This document shows, piece after piece, positions 39,721-47,918 of a DNA stretch of 64,000 bases. Source of the stretch: Sulfolobus islandicus Y.N.15.51 (GTDB taxonomy: Archaea > Thermoproteota > Thermoprotei_A > Sulfolobales > Sulfolobaceae); contig NC_012623.1 of assembly GCF_000022485.1 (NCBI RefSeq), forward strand, positions 2,748,166 through 2,812,165. Direction: 5' to 3'. The notes beneath the pieces are model-generated. The model made no database searches, was not told where the DNA came from, and saw nothing but the letters and a program-made list of their open reading frames with translations. Each line of letters starts with the position of its first letter. Position 1 is the stretch's first letter. A program made the position numbers and the translations under genes.

Positions 39721-40305
39721 GAACTCATGAATTCTTTTCATGTGCCAAGGATAATATGGTTTTAATCTGTACCTCTCAGACAATATTTCAGCAGAAAATC
39801 CGTGCTCTTTAGCTATTTTGATTATAATTTGCCTCGATCTTTCATTAGACTTATGTATAGAGTAGACTACATTGGAAATACTAAAAGCTGTTTGTAAAAA
39901 CTTAATATCTATTCCTCTATTTACTACTCCAAATGGAGGATTTTGAATTACAGTATCAAATCTACCGTAAAATTGGATTATATCAGCATTTAACAGCTCT
40001 ATGTCTAAGTTTAATTCGCTTTTGATATTTCTTGCAGTCTCTAATGATTCTAGATCAATCTCCACACAAGTGCAATAAGCACCTAAAAGTGAAGCCGCAA
40101 AGCAGAAAACGCCAGTTCCACAACCTAAATCAACTACCTTCTTATTGCTTATATGCCCAGATATATATGCGTGCCAAACTATTTGAGCAACTATTGGTGA
40201 AGGTGTTACATACTGTTCTAGTTCGTACTTCGGATTTGGATGTGGTTTTGAATATTTTTCTAGGAATTTTTCAATCTCTCTTTTACTAATTCTAGAGCTT
40301 CCAAT
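39682..40305 (-). CDS. METTL5-like RNA N6-adenine methyltransferase, probable ATT start
   Basis: A class I methyltransferase of about 207 residues. SAM-binding VVDLGCGTGVFCFAASLLGA and the acidic CVEIDLESL are followed by VIQNPPFGVV, the NPPF motif of N6-adenine enzymes, and by RGIDIKF; the N-terminal KPHPNPKYELEQYVTP also matches METTL5, which modifies ribosomal RNA. The only canonical start in frame is a GTG at 40065, which would delete the SAM site. The frame is open to TAA at 40309-40311 with no ATG, GTG or TTG before that GTG. An ATT at 40305 lies 7 bases after GGTGA, a perfect ribosome-binding sequence, and is taken as the start; a second ATT is at 40290. It overlaps the 3' end of the HAD gene by 46 bases. 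Confidence 0.82.
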   Translation of the reverse strand: MGSSRISKREIEKFLEKYSKPHPNPKYELEQYVTPSPIVAQIVWHAYISGHISNKKVVDLGCGTGVFCFAASLLGAYCTCVEIDLESLETARNIKSELNLDIELLNADIIQFYGRFDTVIQNPPFGVVNRGIDIKFLQTAFSISNVVYSIHKSNERSRQIIIKIAKEHGFSAEILSERYRLKPYYPWHMKRIHEFLVDIYFFSKIPR

Positions 40306-40928
40306 AAATTATTCACCCTATTTTCCTTTATTTCAGGATAGAACCCTAATCTATCTAAAAGTATTGCCTCAAGACCTGCTCTTTTCGCACCAATTACGTC
40401 TATTTCGTAAATGTCGCCTATATGAATACCATCACTTTTAGCGATTTCCATGGCGTAGGAGAAAATCTTTGGGTGAGGTTTCATAACGTTCAAATCACAT
40501 GATGCTACTATACCATCAAAGTACTTCTTAATACCCAGATCTTCTACTATTTTATAGATATTTCTGGTTGCGTTACTAACTAAAACAACTTTAAATCCGA
40601 GTTGTTTGGCTTCCTCTAGGAACGTAATTGAATCGTCATAGAGTTCATATTCCCCAGATAACAAGTTTTTGCTATTTAATCTAGCTATTGATTCTTGATC
40701 AGGATATATATTAAGTTCATAAAACAGTTCCCTAAAATCAAAAGCTGAAAGACCTCCGTATTCTGGGCTAGGATAGTGATGTTTTCCTAGAATCTTCGCA
40801 ACTGCCTTGAAAACTCTCTTTTCGTCAACATTATACCCAATTTCCTTAAGGGCATATGCAATATTTTCGTGGTACCTAGGCTTAAAGTGTACTAGCGTCT
40901 CTCCTAAGTCTACAAATATTGCCTTCAT
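40260..40928 (-). CDS. HAD-superfamily hydrolase
   Basis: A 222-residue HAD hydrolase with cap domain. Motif I is IFVDLGETLVHF: the first Asp is present but the usual second Asp is Gly, a variant seen in several archaeal HADs. Motif II is VVLVSNATRN, motif III KPHPKIFSYAM (Lys), motif IV HIGDIYEIDVIGAKRAG. It is likely a phosphatase for a small phosphorylated metabolite. It is the gene before the METTL5-like methyltransferase, which starts inside it, and follows the zinc-ribbon regulator by about 11 bases, so three or four leftward genes (41987 to 39682) seem to be an operon. Confidence 0.82.
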   Translation of the reverse strand: MKAIFVDLGETLVHFKPRYHENIAYALKEIGYNVDEKRVFKAVAKILGKHHYPSPEYGGLSAFDFRELFYELNIYPDQESIARLNSKNLLSGEYELYDDSITFLEEAKQLGFKVVLVSNATRNIYKIVEDLGIKKYFDGIVASCDLNVMKPHPKIFSYAMEIAKSDGIHIGDIYEIDVIGAKRAGLEAILLDRLGFYPEIKENRVNNLLEALELVKERLKNS

Positions 40929-40939
40929 ATATATTCGCT

Positions 40940-41245
40940 TTACTTGTTCCTAATTAAAAATTTTGGCATTTCAATTTTCTCAGACTTGCAAACTGGGCAT
41001 CTACTAGGCCTTTTTATTTTCTCAGAGTTGAATGTGTAGCCGCAACTCTTGCACCTAGCCGGTATTATTATAAGCGTATAACCTTTCCTTTTGCTCGACC
41101 TTGCCAAATGCTCTATATGATCGTAAATCTCTTTTTCCTTCCTAATATCTAGTCTTCTCATTATCTCCCTAGCACTCAACGGTTCATCTAAATAAGATAA
41201 CAAGAAAAATATTTTTTCCCTAGTTGTTAAGAAGTCTGTATTCAA
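40940..41245 (-). CDS. Winged-helix/zinc-ribbon regulator
   Basis: A 101-residue protein: an N-terminal winged-helix (REKIFFLLSYLDEPLSAREI, about residues 9-28, then RLDIRKEKEIYDHIEHLAR) and a C-terminal zinc ribbon (CKSCGYTF ... RCPVCKSEKI) with four cysteines. Archaeal proteins of this shape are predicted transcription regulators. The start is TTG at 41245, overlapping the 3' end of the reductase-like gene by 26 bases. It is followed after 11 bases by the HAD gene. It probably regulates nearby or unrelated genes by DNA binding; the target is not visible. Confidence 0.8.
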   Translation of the reverse strand: MNTDFLTTREKIFFLLSYLDEPLSAREIMRRLDIRKEKEIYDHIEHLARSSKRKGYTLIIIPARCKSCGYTFNSEKIKRPSRCPVCKSEKIEMPKFLIRNK

Positions 41246-41987
41246 TTAAGCTCAATATACTCTCTTTTGCGTCAATTTTAATATTATATGCTCTCAGTAG
41301 CCAATCATCTAGAGAAAAATCCCTCTGTTGATTATCAATTTCAATAACTTCATTTCCAAAGATATCTGAAAGATAACTACATATTTCAAAAAGAGATACT
41401 CTGTTACTTCCTACGTTTATTACACCCCTAGCCTCTTTATTAATAAGTAATTTACTTACCTTAGCTAGCGTATTCAAATCAATAATAGATATATAAAAGT
41501 TTTTATTACATTTCAAGATTTTTCCCCTTGTAGAAGCTTTAATAAATGGAAATAGAAAACCCCTATATGATAGTGAAAATAACGCTCCAACTCTTAAAAC
41601 CAAGTAATTACCTAAAGTGATAATACTACTTTCTCCAACTAGTTTGGTTAATCCATAGTAATTCAATGGATTAGGAGTATTATGCTCTTTGTAAAAACCT
41701 CTCTTTCCATCATAAATTAGAAAAGAAGAAAGAAATACATTTACGCTTCCTACCTTAGAACCAGCTCTAGCTATGTTAATAGCATACCACGTGTTAAATG
41801 ACCAAGCTAAGGGGGGATTCATGTTACTTTCAAAAATTGGTATTTCAAAGGTGTGCAATATCACATCTGGTTTTTCTCTTATAACCTTAGAAGGACTATC
41901 CACTATTGTAATCTCATTACTATTACTACCAAGAAATCTGGCAAAGGCTTTAGCAATCTCTCCTTCATCTGTAACTGCAATTTTCAA
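41220..41987 (-). CDS. RmlD/NAD-dependent epimerase-like protein, degenerate nucleotide loop
   Basis: A 255-residue extended SDR protein resembling dTDP-4-dehydrorhamnose reductase: beta strand MKIAVTDEGEIAKAFARFLG, FLSSFLIYDGKRGFYKEHNT, and NPLNYYGLTKLVGES with the catalytic YxxxK. The glycine-rich GxxGxxG loop is replaced by TDEGEIAKAF, so cofactor binding may be weak or lost, as in MAT2B-like or structural paralogues. The substrate pocket motif and length fit RmlD. No other rhamnose genes are adjacent. It heads the leftward run that includes the zinc-ribbon regulator, HAD and METTL5-like genes. Confidence 0.68.
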   Translation of the reverse strand: MKIAVTDEGEIAKAFARFLGSNSNEITIVDSPSKVIREKPDVILHTFEIPIFESNMNPPLAWSFNTWYAINIARAGSKVGSVNVFLSSFLIYDGKRGFYKEHNTPNPLNYYGLTKLVGESSIITLGNYLVLRVGALFSLSYRGFLFPFIKASTRGKILKCNKNFYISIIDLNTLAKVSKLLINKEARGVINVGSNRVSLFEICSYLSDIFGNEVIEIDNQQRDFSLDDWLLRAYNIKIDAKESILSLIEYRLLNN

Positions 41988-42071
41988 TATCTATATCCTC
42001 TCTGATCTAGAATTAAAAAAGTTTCGATGATTATATAGTGTTGGTCAGGATTATTTTAAAAAAAGGCAAAT

Positions 42072-45000
42072 CTAACCCAAGGTTTTGCTTATCTCAGTCA
42101 CAATTATAGTTTTTAATTTTTCAGTATTATCCCTTAGTAACTGTATGATTGCGGATATCACTACGTTCTCATCATATTCTTCTGTGACCCTACTTTTCAA
42201 TAACGAAGTAAAGGGTTGCATAACTTTATCTAATTCAATAGTTGATAATGTATTGGATATTTCTTTTACATACTCCGCTAGTACGATTGCTTTATCTATT
42301 GAAGACTCAGAGGATTTTTGCCTTATACTACCAGATAGTTTAGATGCGATAGTTTTGCCTATATTATCCACTACTTGAACTATAATAGGTTCAATAATCT
42401 TCTTATACTCGTCAACACCAGAAGTGGAAAATGATGCTGTATCAGCTATTAGGTTGACTTGAGAATTAAGAGATGATAGTATACTCGCAATTAGCTCTTT
42501 CTTTATGTATTCTTTACTATTCTCATCTAGTTGGAAAGAAACTACTCGATATTGTGCACTTTGTATTCCTAATTTTTCTGCTAAGAATTCTATTAGTGTT
42601 ACAGCATTTATTCCTACACTTCTGAACTTAGCAGCAGCTAATGGACATAGTGTAACTACTTTTCCATATCTTTCTCCTATAGCTCTAGCCATTAAGTCAG
42701 CTCTCTTCCCTAAACTCTTTTCTAGGATTGCACCAGAACAACCTTCAATCTTCTTAACTCTAAATCCCTTTTCGCTTAATCTTTTAATTACCTCATCTGA
42801 ATACTCAGAGGAGAAACAAGCTACATGCAAGTTTATATTCTCATTACTTCCGTCAATAACAATAGACTTTAATAGCCTAAGCTCTAATGGCACTACTTCG
42901 AAAAATACTTCTGCTCCAGCCAATTTAGAGTAGTCCTTATATGCTGTGGAGAATGTTCTGTAATCTTCAGGAGTAATAGTAATTATTTCTAATGAGTTGT
43001 TAACTGTATCTAAATTTTGTTTCATTTTTTCTAAGAATCTATTCCCATTTCCACTTATATAATCTAGAAATCCACTATCTGCTGATGTGCCTACTACTTT
43101 AACTTTTAATCCCATCTTTTTAAGTATTTTTAACGCAGTGATGGCTACTGCAGGATTACTTACAGCATTCTTGCCAACCCATAACACGAATTGACTATTT
43201 GGATCATTTACTGAGGCCAACTCTGGATCAGAAAAGATGGATAGTTCTACTGTTGGTTCCTCTGGTAATTTCTTAGCAACTAGACTGTTCAATTTGATCA
43301 ATAGTGTTGAAATTGGAATTCGTGCTGGACATACTCCATCACAAAGACCACATTTATGACAGCCTGAAATCTCAGCTATTACACTATCCGGTATGTCAAT
43401 GGAACCGTTTAATTCGTAATAAGCTATTGCACCCCTAACGAAATCAAACATACCCTTTGGAGCATAAGGCCATTGGGGAATTAGCCTATATTGTGGGCAA
43501 ACAGTAACACACATTGAGCAATCTATACACATAAGGCTATAATCAGCGAAATCTTCCAAATACCTTCTCACATGCTTGAAACCCTCAACCTCGCCACCGG
43601 GAGACAATCTTTTAACAAAGCCAATCGCAAACCTAAAGTTTAAGGCCTCCTGCTGCCTTCTTGGAATTTCTAGAATAGCCTTAGCCCTATTCTTAGGATC
43701 AAAAAGCTTGCCGGGATTAAAAATTTCATTCGGATCAGTCTCTTCCTTATACTTCCTTATAACTTCATATCTATCGACTCCTAGATCACTAAATGTTTTC
43801 CCCATACTGCTTAATCTATTTTTAGCATATTTGTGAGCAAAGATACCTATTGATAAAAGGGAACCATTAACTTTTACGAATTCGTCCATCATTAATGTGT
43901 TCTTAGCTAAATCATACAATATCTTCTTATCAACTGGACTTACTGAAATTTGAGTAAATGCATTAACTAAAAGGACCTCCCTTCTCTCTAAAGCTATATC
44001 TACATCAAATCCACCATCAGGGGATAGCTCACCTAATTTGCCTATAGACTTTTCTAGATTCTTTAATAAATCTAAAAGCTTAGTATAATGTATTAGGCCA
44101 TGTTGATGTATCAGTAGCCCTTGTGTTCTTAATGCTGCTGCAACGCCATGATTAAATGACCACCAACCAGTCCATTCTCCTTCAAAAACTTTGCCGCCAT
44201 AAGATTGAGCGATCTTATAGATTTTCGGTTCGACTAGAGGTGATCTAGGAGATGGGTATAGTATTACCATATTCCATTTTTGAGGTTCGAATGGTGCCTT
44301 ATACTTCTCAGCCATATATGTGGAAATATATGGACCCCTAACTTGAACGTGCCAAGCTGGAATTACTTCCCTATAAAACTCTCCCACTGCATGCATCATC
44401 TGATCCAAATTATCGAAGGATATAATCATAGCTTCAGTTGGAGAGAAATTCCTAAGCTTTAACCCAGCTTTAGCTATTATCCCGGTAGTACCTTCCGCTC
44501 CACATACTAACGCTAAATCCTTGCCCTCTAGTCTAACTAAGTCCCCTTTTGGATTTACCATTTCAACGAAGCTTACATTGTCTGAAATAAAACCATATTC
44601 ATATGAACCTATTCCTAAAGCGTCTCCAGCTATCCCTCCTCCCACAGTGGAATCGTATGAAGATGGGAAGGTCCTTAATTGCAGTCCCTTCTGCTGAGCA
44701 TAGATATCAACAAGCTTCCAGGTAGCACCGGGCTCAACTATTGCCATCTTATTCGATTCATCTATAGTTACGTTGGTCATCTTTGAAAAGTCAAGTAATA
44801 TTCCACCATCTGCTGGTATTGCGTTACCATATCTATTTGTACCTCTGCCATAAGGGACTATTGGTATTTTATATTTGAGTCCTAATCTAACTACGTTAAT
44901 AATATCTTCCACCGACCTAGGATAAGCAACGTAGTCTGGGACAATGTTAATCTTTATTCCAGACCACACTAGTTCTGGAACGAAACCGAAATCCACTGAA

Positions 45001-45074
45001 TGAGATAGTCTCTCTACTAATTCATCATGAAAACTATCCCCTAGTAAACTTTTCAACTCCTCTTCCAAACCCAT
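42072..45074 (-). CDS. FAD-linked / Fe-S / CCG-type fusion dehydrogenase (glycolate/D-lactate type)
   Basis: A 1000-residue fusion. Residues about 30-230 form a FAD_binding_4 domain (PIVPYGRGTNRYGNAIPADG, STVGGGIAGDALGIGSYEYG); a C-terminal FAD-oxidase domain runs to about 470; then two 4Fe-4S clusters CIDCSMCVTVCP (about 515-526) and CHKCGLCDGVCP (about 573-584); then a CCG-like region with GCSGAILEKSLG and TLCPLAAAKF; and ~170 helical residues unique to this group. GlcD and GlcF functions are thus in one chain. Such enzymes oxidise D-lactate, glycolate or similar hydroxyacids and feed the quinone pool at the membrane. The gene stands alone, divergent to nothing. Substrate not assignable. 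Confidence 0.87.
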   Translation of the reverse strand: MGLEEELKSLLGDSFHDELVERLSHSVDFGFVPELVWSGIKINIVPDYVAYPRSVEDIINVVRLGLKYKIPIVPYGRGTNRYGNAIPADGGILLDFSKMTNVTIDESNKMAIVEPGATWKLVDIYAQQKGLQLRTFPSSYDSTVGGGIAGDALGIGSYEYGFISDNVSFVEMVNPKGDLVRLEGKDLALVCGAEGTTGIIAKAGLKLRNFSPTEAMIISFDNLDQMMHAVGEFYREVIPAWHVQVRGPYISTYMAEKYKAPFEPQKWNMVILYPSPRSPLVEPKIYKIAQSYGGKVFEGEWTGWWSFNHGVAAALRTQGLLIHQHGLIHYTKLLDLLKNLEKSIGKLGELSPDGGFDVDIALERREVLLVNAFTQISVSPVDKKILYDLAKNTLMMDEFVKVNGSLLSIGIFAHKYAKNRLSSMGKTFSDLGVDRYEVIRKYKEETDPNEIFNPGKLFDPKNRAKAILEIPRRQQEALNFRFAIGFVKRLSPGGEVEGFKHVRRYLEDFADYSLMCIDCSMCVTVCPQYRLIPQWPYAPKGMFDFVRGAIAYYELNGSIDIPDSVIAEISGCHKCGLCDGVCPARIPISTLLIKLNSLVAKKLPEEPTVELSIFSDPELASVNDPNSQFVLWVGKNAVSNPAVAITALKILKKMGLKVKVVGTSADSGFLDYISGNGNRFLEKMKQNLDTVNNSLEIITITPEDYRTFSTAYKDYSKLAGAEVFFEVVPLELRLLKSIVIDGSNENINLHVACFSSEYSDEVIKRLSEKGFRVKKIEGCSGAILEKSLGKRADLMARAIGERYGKVVTLCPLAAAKFRSVGINAVTLIEFLAEKLGIQSAQYRVVSFQLDENSKEYIKKELIASILSSLNSQVNLIADTASFSTSGVDEYKKIIEPIIVQVVDNIGKTIASKLSGSIRQKSSESSIDKAIVLAEYVKEISNTLSTIELDKVMQPFTSLLKSRVTEEYDENVVISAIIQLLRDNTEKLKTIIVTEISKTLG

Positions 45075-45110
45075 ATTACTACCCTTAAATGTTATATATT
45101 ATTCTAGCAT

Positions 45111-45530
45111 TTATATATTCTTTAAAGTTTCTATTATTGCTTTTTGTACGTACTCGTAATATTCCCTTGACTGTTCTTTTCTTGGTACGAAATCTTTCAT
45201 TATATCTGGATCTTGGGACCATGTTGGAACTATATGAAAATGAGAGTGAAATACCACTTGCCCTGCACTCTTTCCAATATTGGTTAATATTCTTATACCA
45301 TCAGCCTTCAAAGCTTTCTTTACTGCAATTGAAATCTTTCTTACAGCTGTACATAAATATGGTATGACGTCTTCAGAAATCTCTAAAAAATTCTCATAAT
45401 GTGTTCTAGGTACTACCAAAGTATGTCCAGGTGTAATAGGAAATTTATCCAGAAATGCGACTACTCTATCGTTACTATACACGATATACCCATGATCCCT
45501 TCCTTCAACAATGTTGCAAAAGATACACAT
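45111..45530 (-). CDS. HIT-family nucleotide hydrolase/transferase
   Basis: A 139-residue HIT protein. The CIFCNIVEG start gives a two-cysteine zinc pair (CxxC, completed by later His residues), and VFHSHFHIVP near residue 95 is the HxHxH triad with the nucleophilic middle histidine. Family members hydrolyse AMP-lysine, diadenosine polyphosphates or related nucleotides. PITPGHTLVVPRTHYENF is the conserved core. The ATG is at 45530 and it is separated from the 1000-residue dehydrogenase by 36 bases on the same strand. Confidence 0.9.
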   Translation of the reverse strand: MCIFCNIVEGRDHGYIVYSNDRVVAFLDKFPITPGHTLVVPRTHYENFLEISEDVIPYLCTAVRKISIAVKKALKADGIRILTNIGKSAGQVVFHSHFHIVPTWSQDPDIMKDFVPRKEQSREYYEYVQKAIIETLKNI

Positions 45531-45687
45531 CTGTATTGACCCTCATTACTACAAAATTATAAGTTTAGTTACAAAAAATCCCTTTGCTATTCAACTGGAT
45601 TTCTTCATTCATGAAGATTCCATTTTTAATATTAAGTTTTGTGTAGGGAAGTCAAATTATGAAACATCACTGCTTTTAAGCTTATTA

Positions 45688-46068
45688 TCAAGGGTCTTCT
45701 ATGCAGACTTCTTTTCCTTTCTTAAACTCTATGTGTAATATTTTTTGTAATTCTCTTCCTAAAAGCGAAATTTCCCTACCAAGAATAGGACTTTCAATAA
45801 GAGTGTCAAGTTTAATTTTACCAATCTTTATAATAGCCTTAGCAACTCTAGTTTTAACAATTCCGTTAAGCGTTGCGTAAACTCTTGGATTCTCTAGCTC
45901 AAGGGAATTTACTTTATTGTAAACAGAAGGAGGGATTAAAAGATAACCGGAAAATCCAGTGTCAATTAATGCTCTAACTTCCATGAAATCCCCATTATAA
46001 GGATCTATTACGGTAACCGGTAAAGTAGGTTTATCATTTATTCTAAAGCAATCGAAGACCATCCCCAA
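45688..46068 (-). CDS. Retropepsin-like (clan AA) aspartic protease
   Basis: A 126-residue protein with the single-domain aspartic protease signature VRALIDTGFSGYLLIPPSVY (about residues 31-50): the DTG followed by a hydrophobic flap-like region (YATLNGIVKTRVAKAII) and the ILGREISLLGREL motif typical of clan AA proteins (hydrophobic-G). Such proteins dimerise to form an active site with two DTG loops. Its start lies within the end of the preceding RHH protein gene (31-base overlap), so the two are translated together. This suggests that the protease acts on, or is controlled by, its partner. No function is established for this pairing. Confidence 0.75.
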   Translation of the reverse strand: MGMVFDCFRINDKPTLPVTVIDPYNGDFMEVRALIDTGFSGYLLIPPSVYNKVNSLELENPRVYATLNGIVKTRVAKAIIKIGKIKLDTLIESPILGREISLLGRELQKILHIEFKKGKEVCIEDP

Positions 46069-46403
46069 TCTCCTATCTCTTGCTTATCGTAATTCTTACT
46101 ACCTATCATACATTTCTTGTGCCCCTTCCCCTTTTCAACTGCCTCCTTTTCACTATCAAATGCACCTATATATTCTCCGTCACAAGCTAAAACATACTTT
46201 CCTTCATTATATGCATTTATTGCTTCAGGATTAGTCTTAAGTACGATGTAATTATAATCACCTATTCCTTCGGTAACGTTGAGCCACAAAGAAATAGCCT
46301 GCTGTATTGCTTCAGAGACACTTATCCCTAATAGTGCAGCTCTAGCTTTTAACATCCTATAAAGCTGCTCGTCCATATTCTTTATCAGCACCTTTGTTGC
46401 CAT
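46038..46403 (-). CDS. Ribbon-helix-helix regulator fused to DUF5678-like domain
   Basis: A protein of about 121 residues. MATKVLIKNMDEQLYRMLKA and then RAALLGISVSEAIQQAISLWL form a ribbon-helix-helix DNA-binding domain like FitA/VapB antitoxins. The second half (EAINAYNEGKYVLACDGEYI, GAFDSEKEAVEKGKG) matches the DUF5678-type domain often attached to such antitoxins. The first possible start is 46460, but the ATG at 46403 begins the RHH strand and has a TATA-like TTATTATAT about 25 bases upstream. Downstream is a retropepsin-like protease rather than a PIN toxin. The pair may be a proteolysis-based regulatory or toxin-antitoxin-like unit. Confidence 0.72.
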   Translation of the reverse strand: MATKVLIKNMDEQLYRMLKARAALLGISVSEAIQQAISLWLNVTEGIGDYNYIVLKTNPEAINAYNEGKYVLACDGEYIGAFDSEKEAVEKGKGHKKCMIGSKNYDKQEIGDWGWSSIALE

Positions 46404-46614
46404 ATGTTTAACTTGGTAAGAAATATAATAAAGTTTATCTTTAATACATGAGTCTGACAAAAAGAACGATAAGCCTCGTCCCTTCTCGATAGATTAAAAC
46501 TCACTATCTATATAATAACTTGACATAAGGATAAACAGAATTTTAAAAGTAAATAAGAATATATCTATATTAAGGTAATTATTCAACTCAGACTCCAAGG
46601 AGAGGGAGAACTCA

Positions 46615-46951
46615 CTTCCACGGGGAATCAACGCGAAACTAGAGAACGAATAAAACCAAGTATTATAAGAGAAAAGGAAATAAGCAAATAAGAGAAATAT
46701 TAACATAAGCCCAGGCACTCCGAGGGGATAAAACCCCATTCAAGAGGCTAGCTGTAAAACCTCTAGAAAACAAGAGAGGATCAAACACCGAGTAGGAGGT
46801 TGTACCCAAACTACTCTAGGGGCTGAACATAGTTAATATTATGCAAGAAAAACAAGGTGTTATGACCACAAGGAATATATAGGGGTACATGATTGACACC
46901 CATAGATTCTCAATTCCCCCAGCTCTGTTAGAGGTGAAGCTTGTAGGGCCT
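46615..46951 (+). mobile_element. Transposase-less IS110 derivative (mini-element, about 335 bases)
   Basis: The left ~270 bases align with the 5' end of the intact IS110 element (left end CT-TCCACGGGG against CT-CCTACGGGG, then long blocks such as AGAGAACGAATAAAACCAAG). The right ~40 bases align with its 3' end (TGTTAGAGG..GAAGC.TGTAGGGC-CT). The transposase gene is missing. Both ends abut CT dinucleotides (46615-46616, 46950-46951), as for the intact copy. It is thus an internally deleted, non-autonomous element that keeps both ends and the RNA region. Confidence 0.85.
46617..46880 (+). ncRNA. Candidate bridge RNA of the mini-element
   Basis: The hairpin GGGGATAAAACCCC (46725-46738) and the following GGCTAGCTGT are unchanged from the intact element, while the 7 bases between (TCAAGAG, 46740-46746) differ. 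They are exactly complementary to this element's right flank CTCTTGA (46950-46956). A stem CCTCT...AGAGG replaces CCCCT...AGGGG of the other copy, a compensatory pair change. The conserved donor-side GTAGGAGG is kept, although this copy's left end has drifted. The left target loop fits its flank poorly (only CACT), so the element may be partly decayed. Confidence 0.75.
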
Positions 46952-47041
46952 CTTGATACATCAAGTAGACTTCAAAGCGTTAAAAAAGCAAATAGATATA
47001 TTTCGAATTTATCTTGAGGCTTTTTGTAAAATTAAAACTAG

Positions 47042-47257
47042 TCAGATACTAAACTTGGCTTTAATATAATCGCCTTTTTCAGTTATCAATTCTATTATAT
47101 GATCACCCTTTATAGGGGTAAAATCGTTTATTTCTATTGTTATATTTTTAACTCCATAGGGTATGTATTCTGGATTATATCTATACGTCATCTTACCATC
47201 GATTCTAATTGCTACGATCTTACCTGAAACCTTATCAGTTTGCAACCAAACTTTCAT
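47042..47257 (-). CDS. Small hypothetical protein, 71 aa
   Basis: A 71-residue soluble protein with mostly beta-strand pattern (VWLQTDKVSGKIVAIRIDGK, NITIEINDFTPIKGDHIIEL). No family is recognised; a small immunoglobulin-like or OB-like fold is possible. The ATG at 47257 is preceded on the minus strand by a T/A-rich promoter-like area (TTTTAAACATTATGC near 47276-47286). It is next to the mini-element and divergent from the membrane protein at 47313. Confidence 0.5.
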   Translation of the reverse strand: MKVWLQTDKVSGKIVAIRIDGKMTYRYNPEYIPYGVKNITIEINDFTPIKGDHIIELITEKGDYIKAKFSI

Positions 47258-47312
47258 ATTTACAAACTTCCTTGCATAATGTTTAAAAGTAATAACGCTA
47301 TCCTATAGAGTA

Positions 47313-47918
47313 ATGTTAACGGCCCAAGAACTAATAGTAATATTCGTTATCTCGTTCATAACAAATGCAACTCCATTCTTTGGAGCTCCTTACACCCTGA
47401 TAACTACGTCAATATTAATAAAGAGTGGAGTATCACCTTTGTCGCTAATCTTGGCTGTAGTATTAAGCGGGCTTGGTGCATCCTTATCTAAGTTAGTAAT
47501 GTACGCATTGGGAATAGCCATAAGAAAACCTCTAAAAGACAATAAGAATATTCTGCTTATAGAGAAGATTAGCAAGAGTTACGGATTTTATGCAGCTCTA
47601 TTCATATTGACCATATTACCATTTTTACCATTAGACGACTACATATTTCTCGCGGGAGGAGTAGCTAGGCTTTCAGTTTTTAGAATGATACTGATTTCAA
47701 TAATAGGTAAGACACTAAAAAGTGGAATTGAGATAAGTATAGAACTTACTGGAATTTCTTTAATAGCCTCAATATTTAGCATAAACGAATTTGAACTTTC
47801 TATAATTTCTATTATAGTATTCATTTTACTGGGAATTCTGTTATTCAAATTAGATTGGGAAGAAATTCTGAGGAGGGGAGAAAAATTCTTAAGAGAAAAA
47901 TTAAAAATTAATTTATGA
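47313..47918 (+). CDS. VTT/DedA-like membrane protein
   Basis: A 201-residue membrane protein with five or six hydrophobic segments. The centre FILTILPFLPLDDYIFLAGG and the following helix with IIGKTLKSGIEI resemble the re-entrant loop and PxP-glycine pattern of VTT/DedA proteins, which scramble or flip lipids. The first segment is LIVIFVISFITNATPFFGAP. It overlaps the Nudix gene by four bases (ATGA), a clear sign of translational coupling. Function inferred from loose pattern only. Confidence 0.65.
   Translation: MLTAQELIVIFVISFITNATPFFGAPYTLITTSILIKSGVSPLSLILAVVLSGLGASLSKLVMYALGIAIRKPLKDNKNILLIEKISKSYGFYAALFILTILPFLPLDDYIFLAGGVARLSVFRMILISIIGKTLKSGIEISIELTGISLIASIFSINEFELSIISIIVFILLGILLFKLDWEEILRRGEKFLREKLKINL

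Noticed and set aside
44280..44300. GGTTCGAATGG, resembling a tRNA T-loop
   Set aside because: It lies inside the well-supported 1000-residue dehydrogenase gene and no cloverleaf surrounds it.
46494..46739. 81-codon frame on the minus strand over the mini-element
   Set aside because: It covers the IS110 noncoding region in antisense and has no start signals; the same stretch in the intact element is also noncoding.
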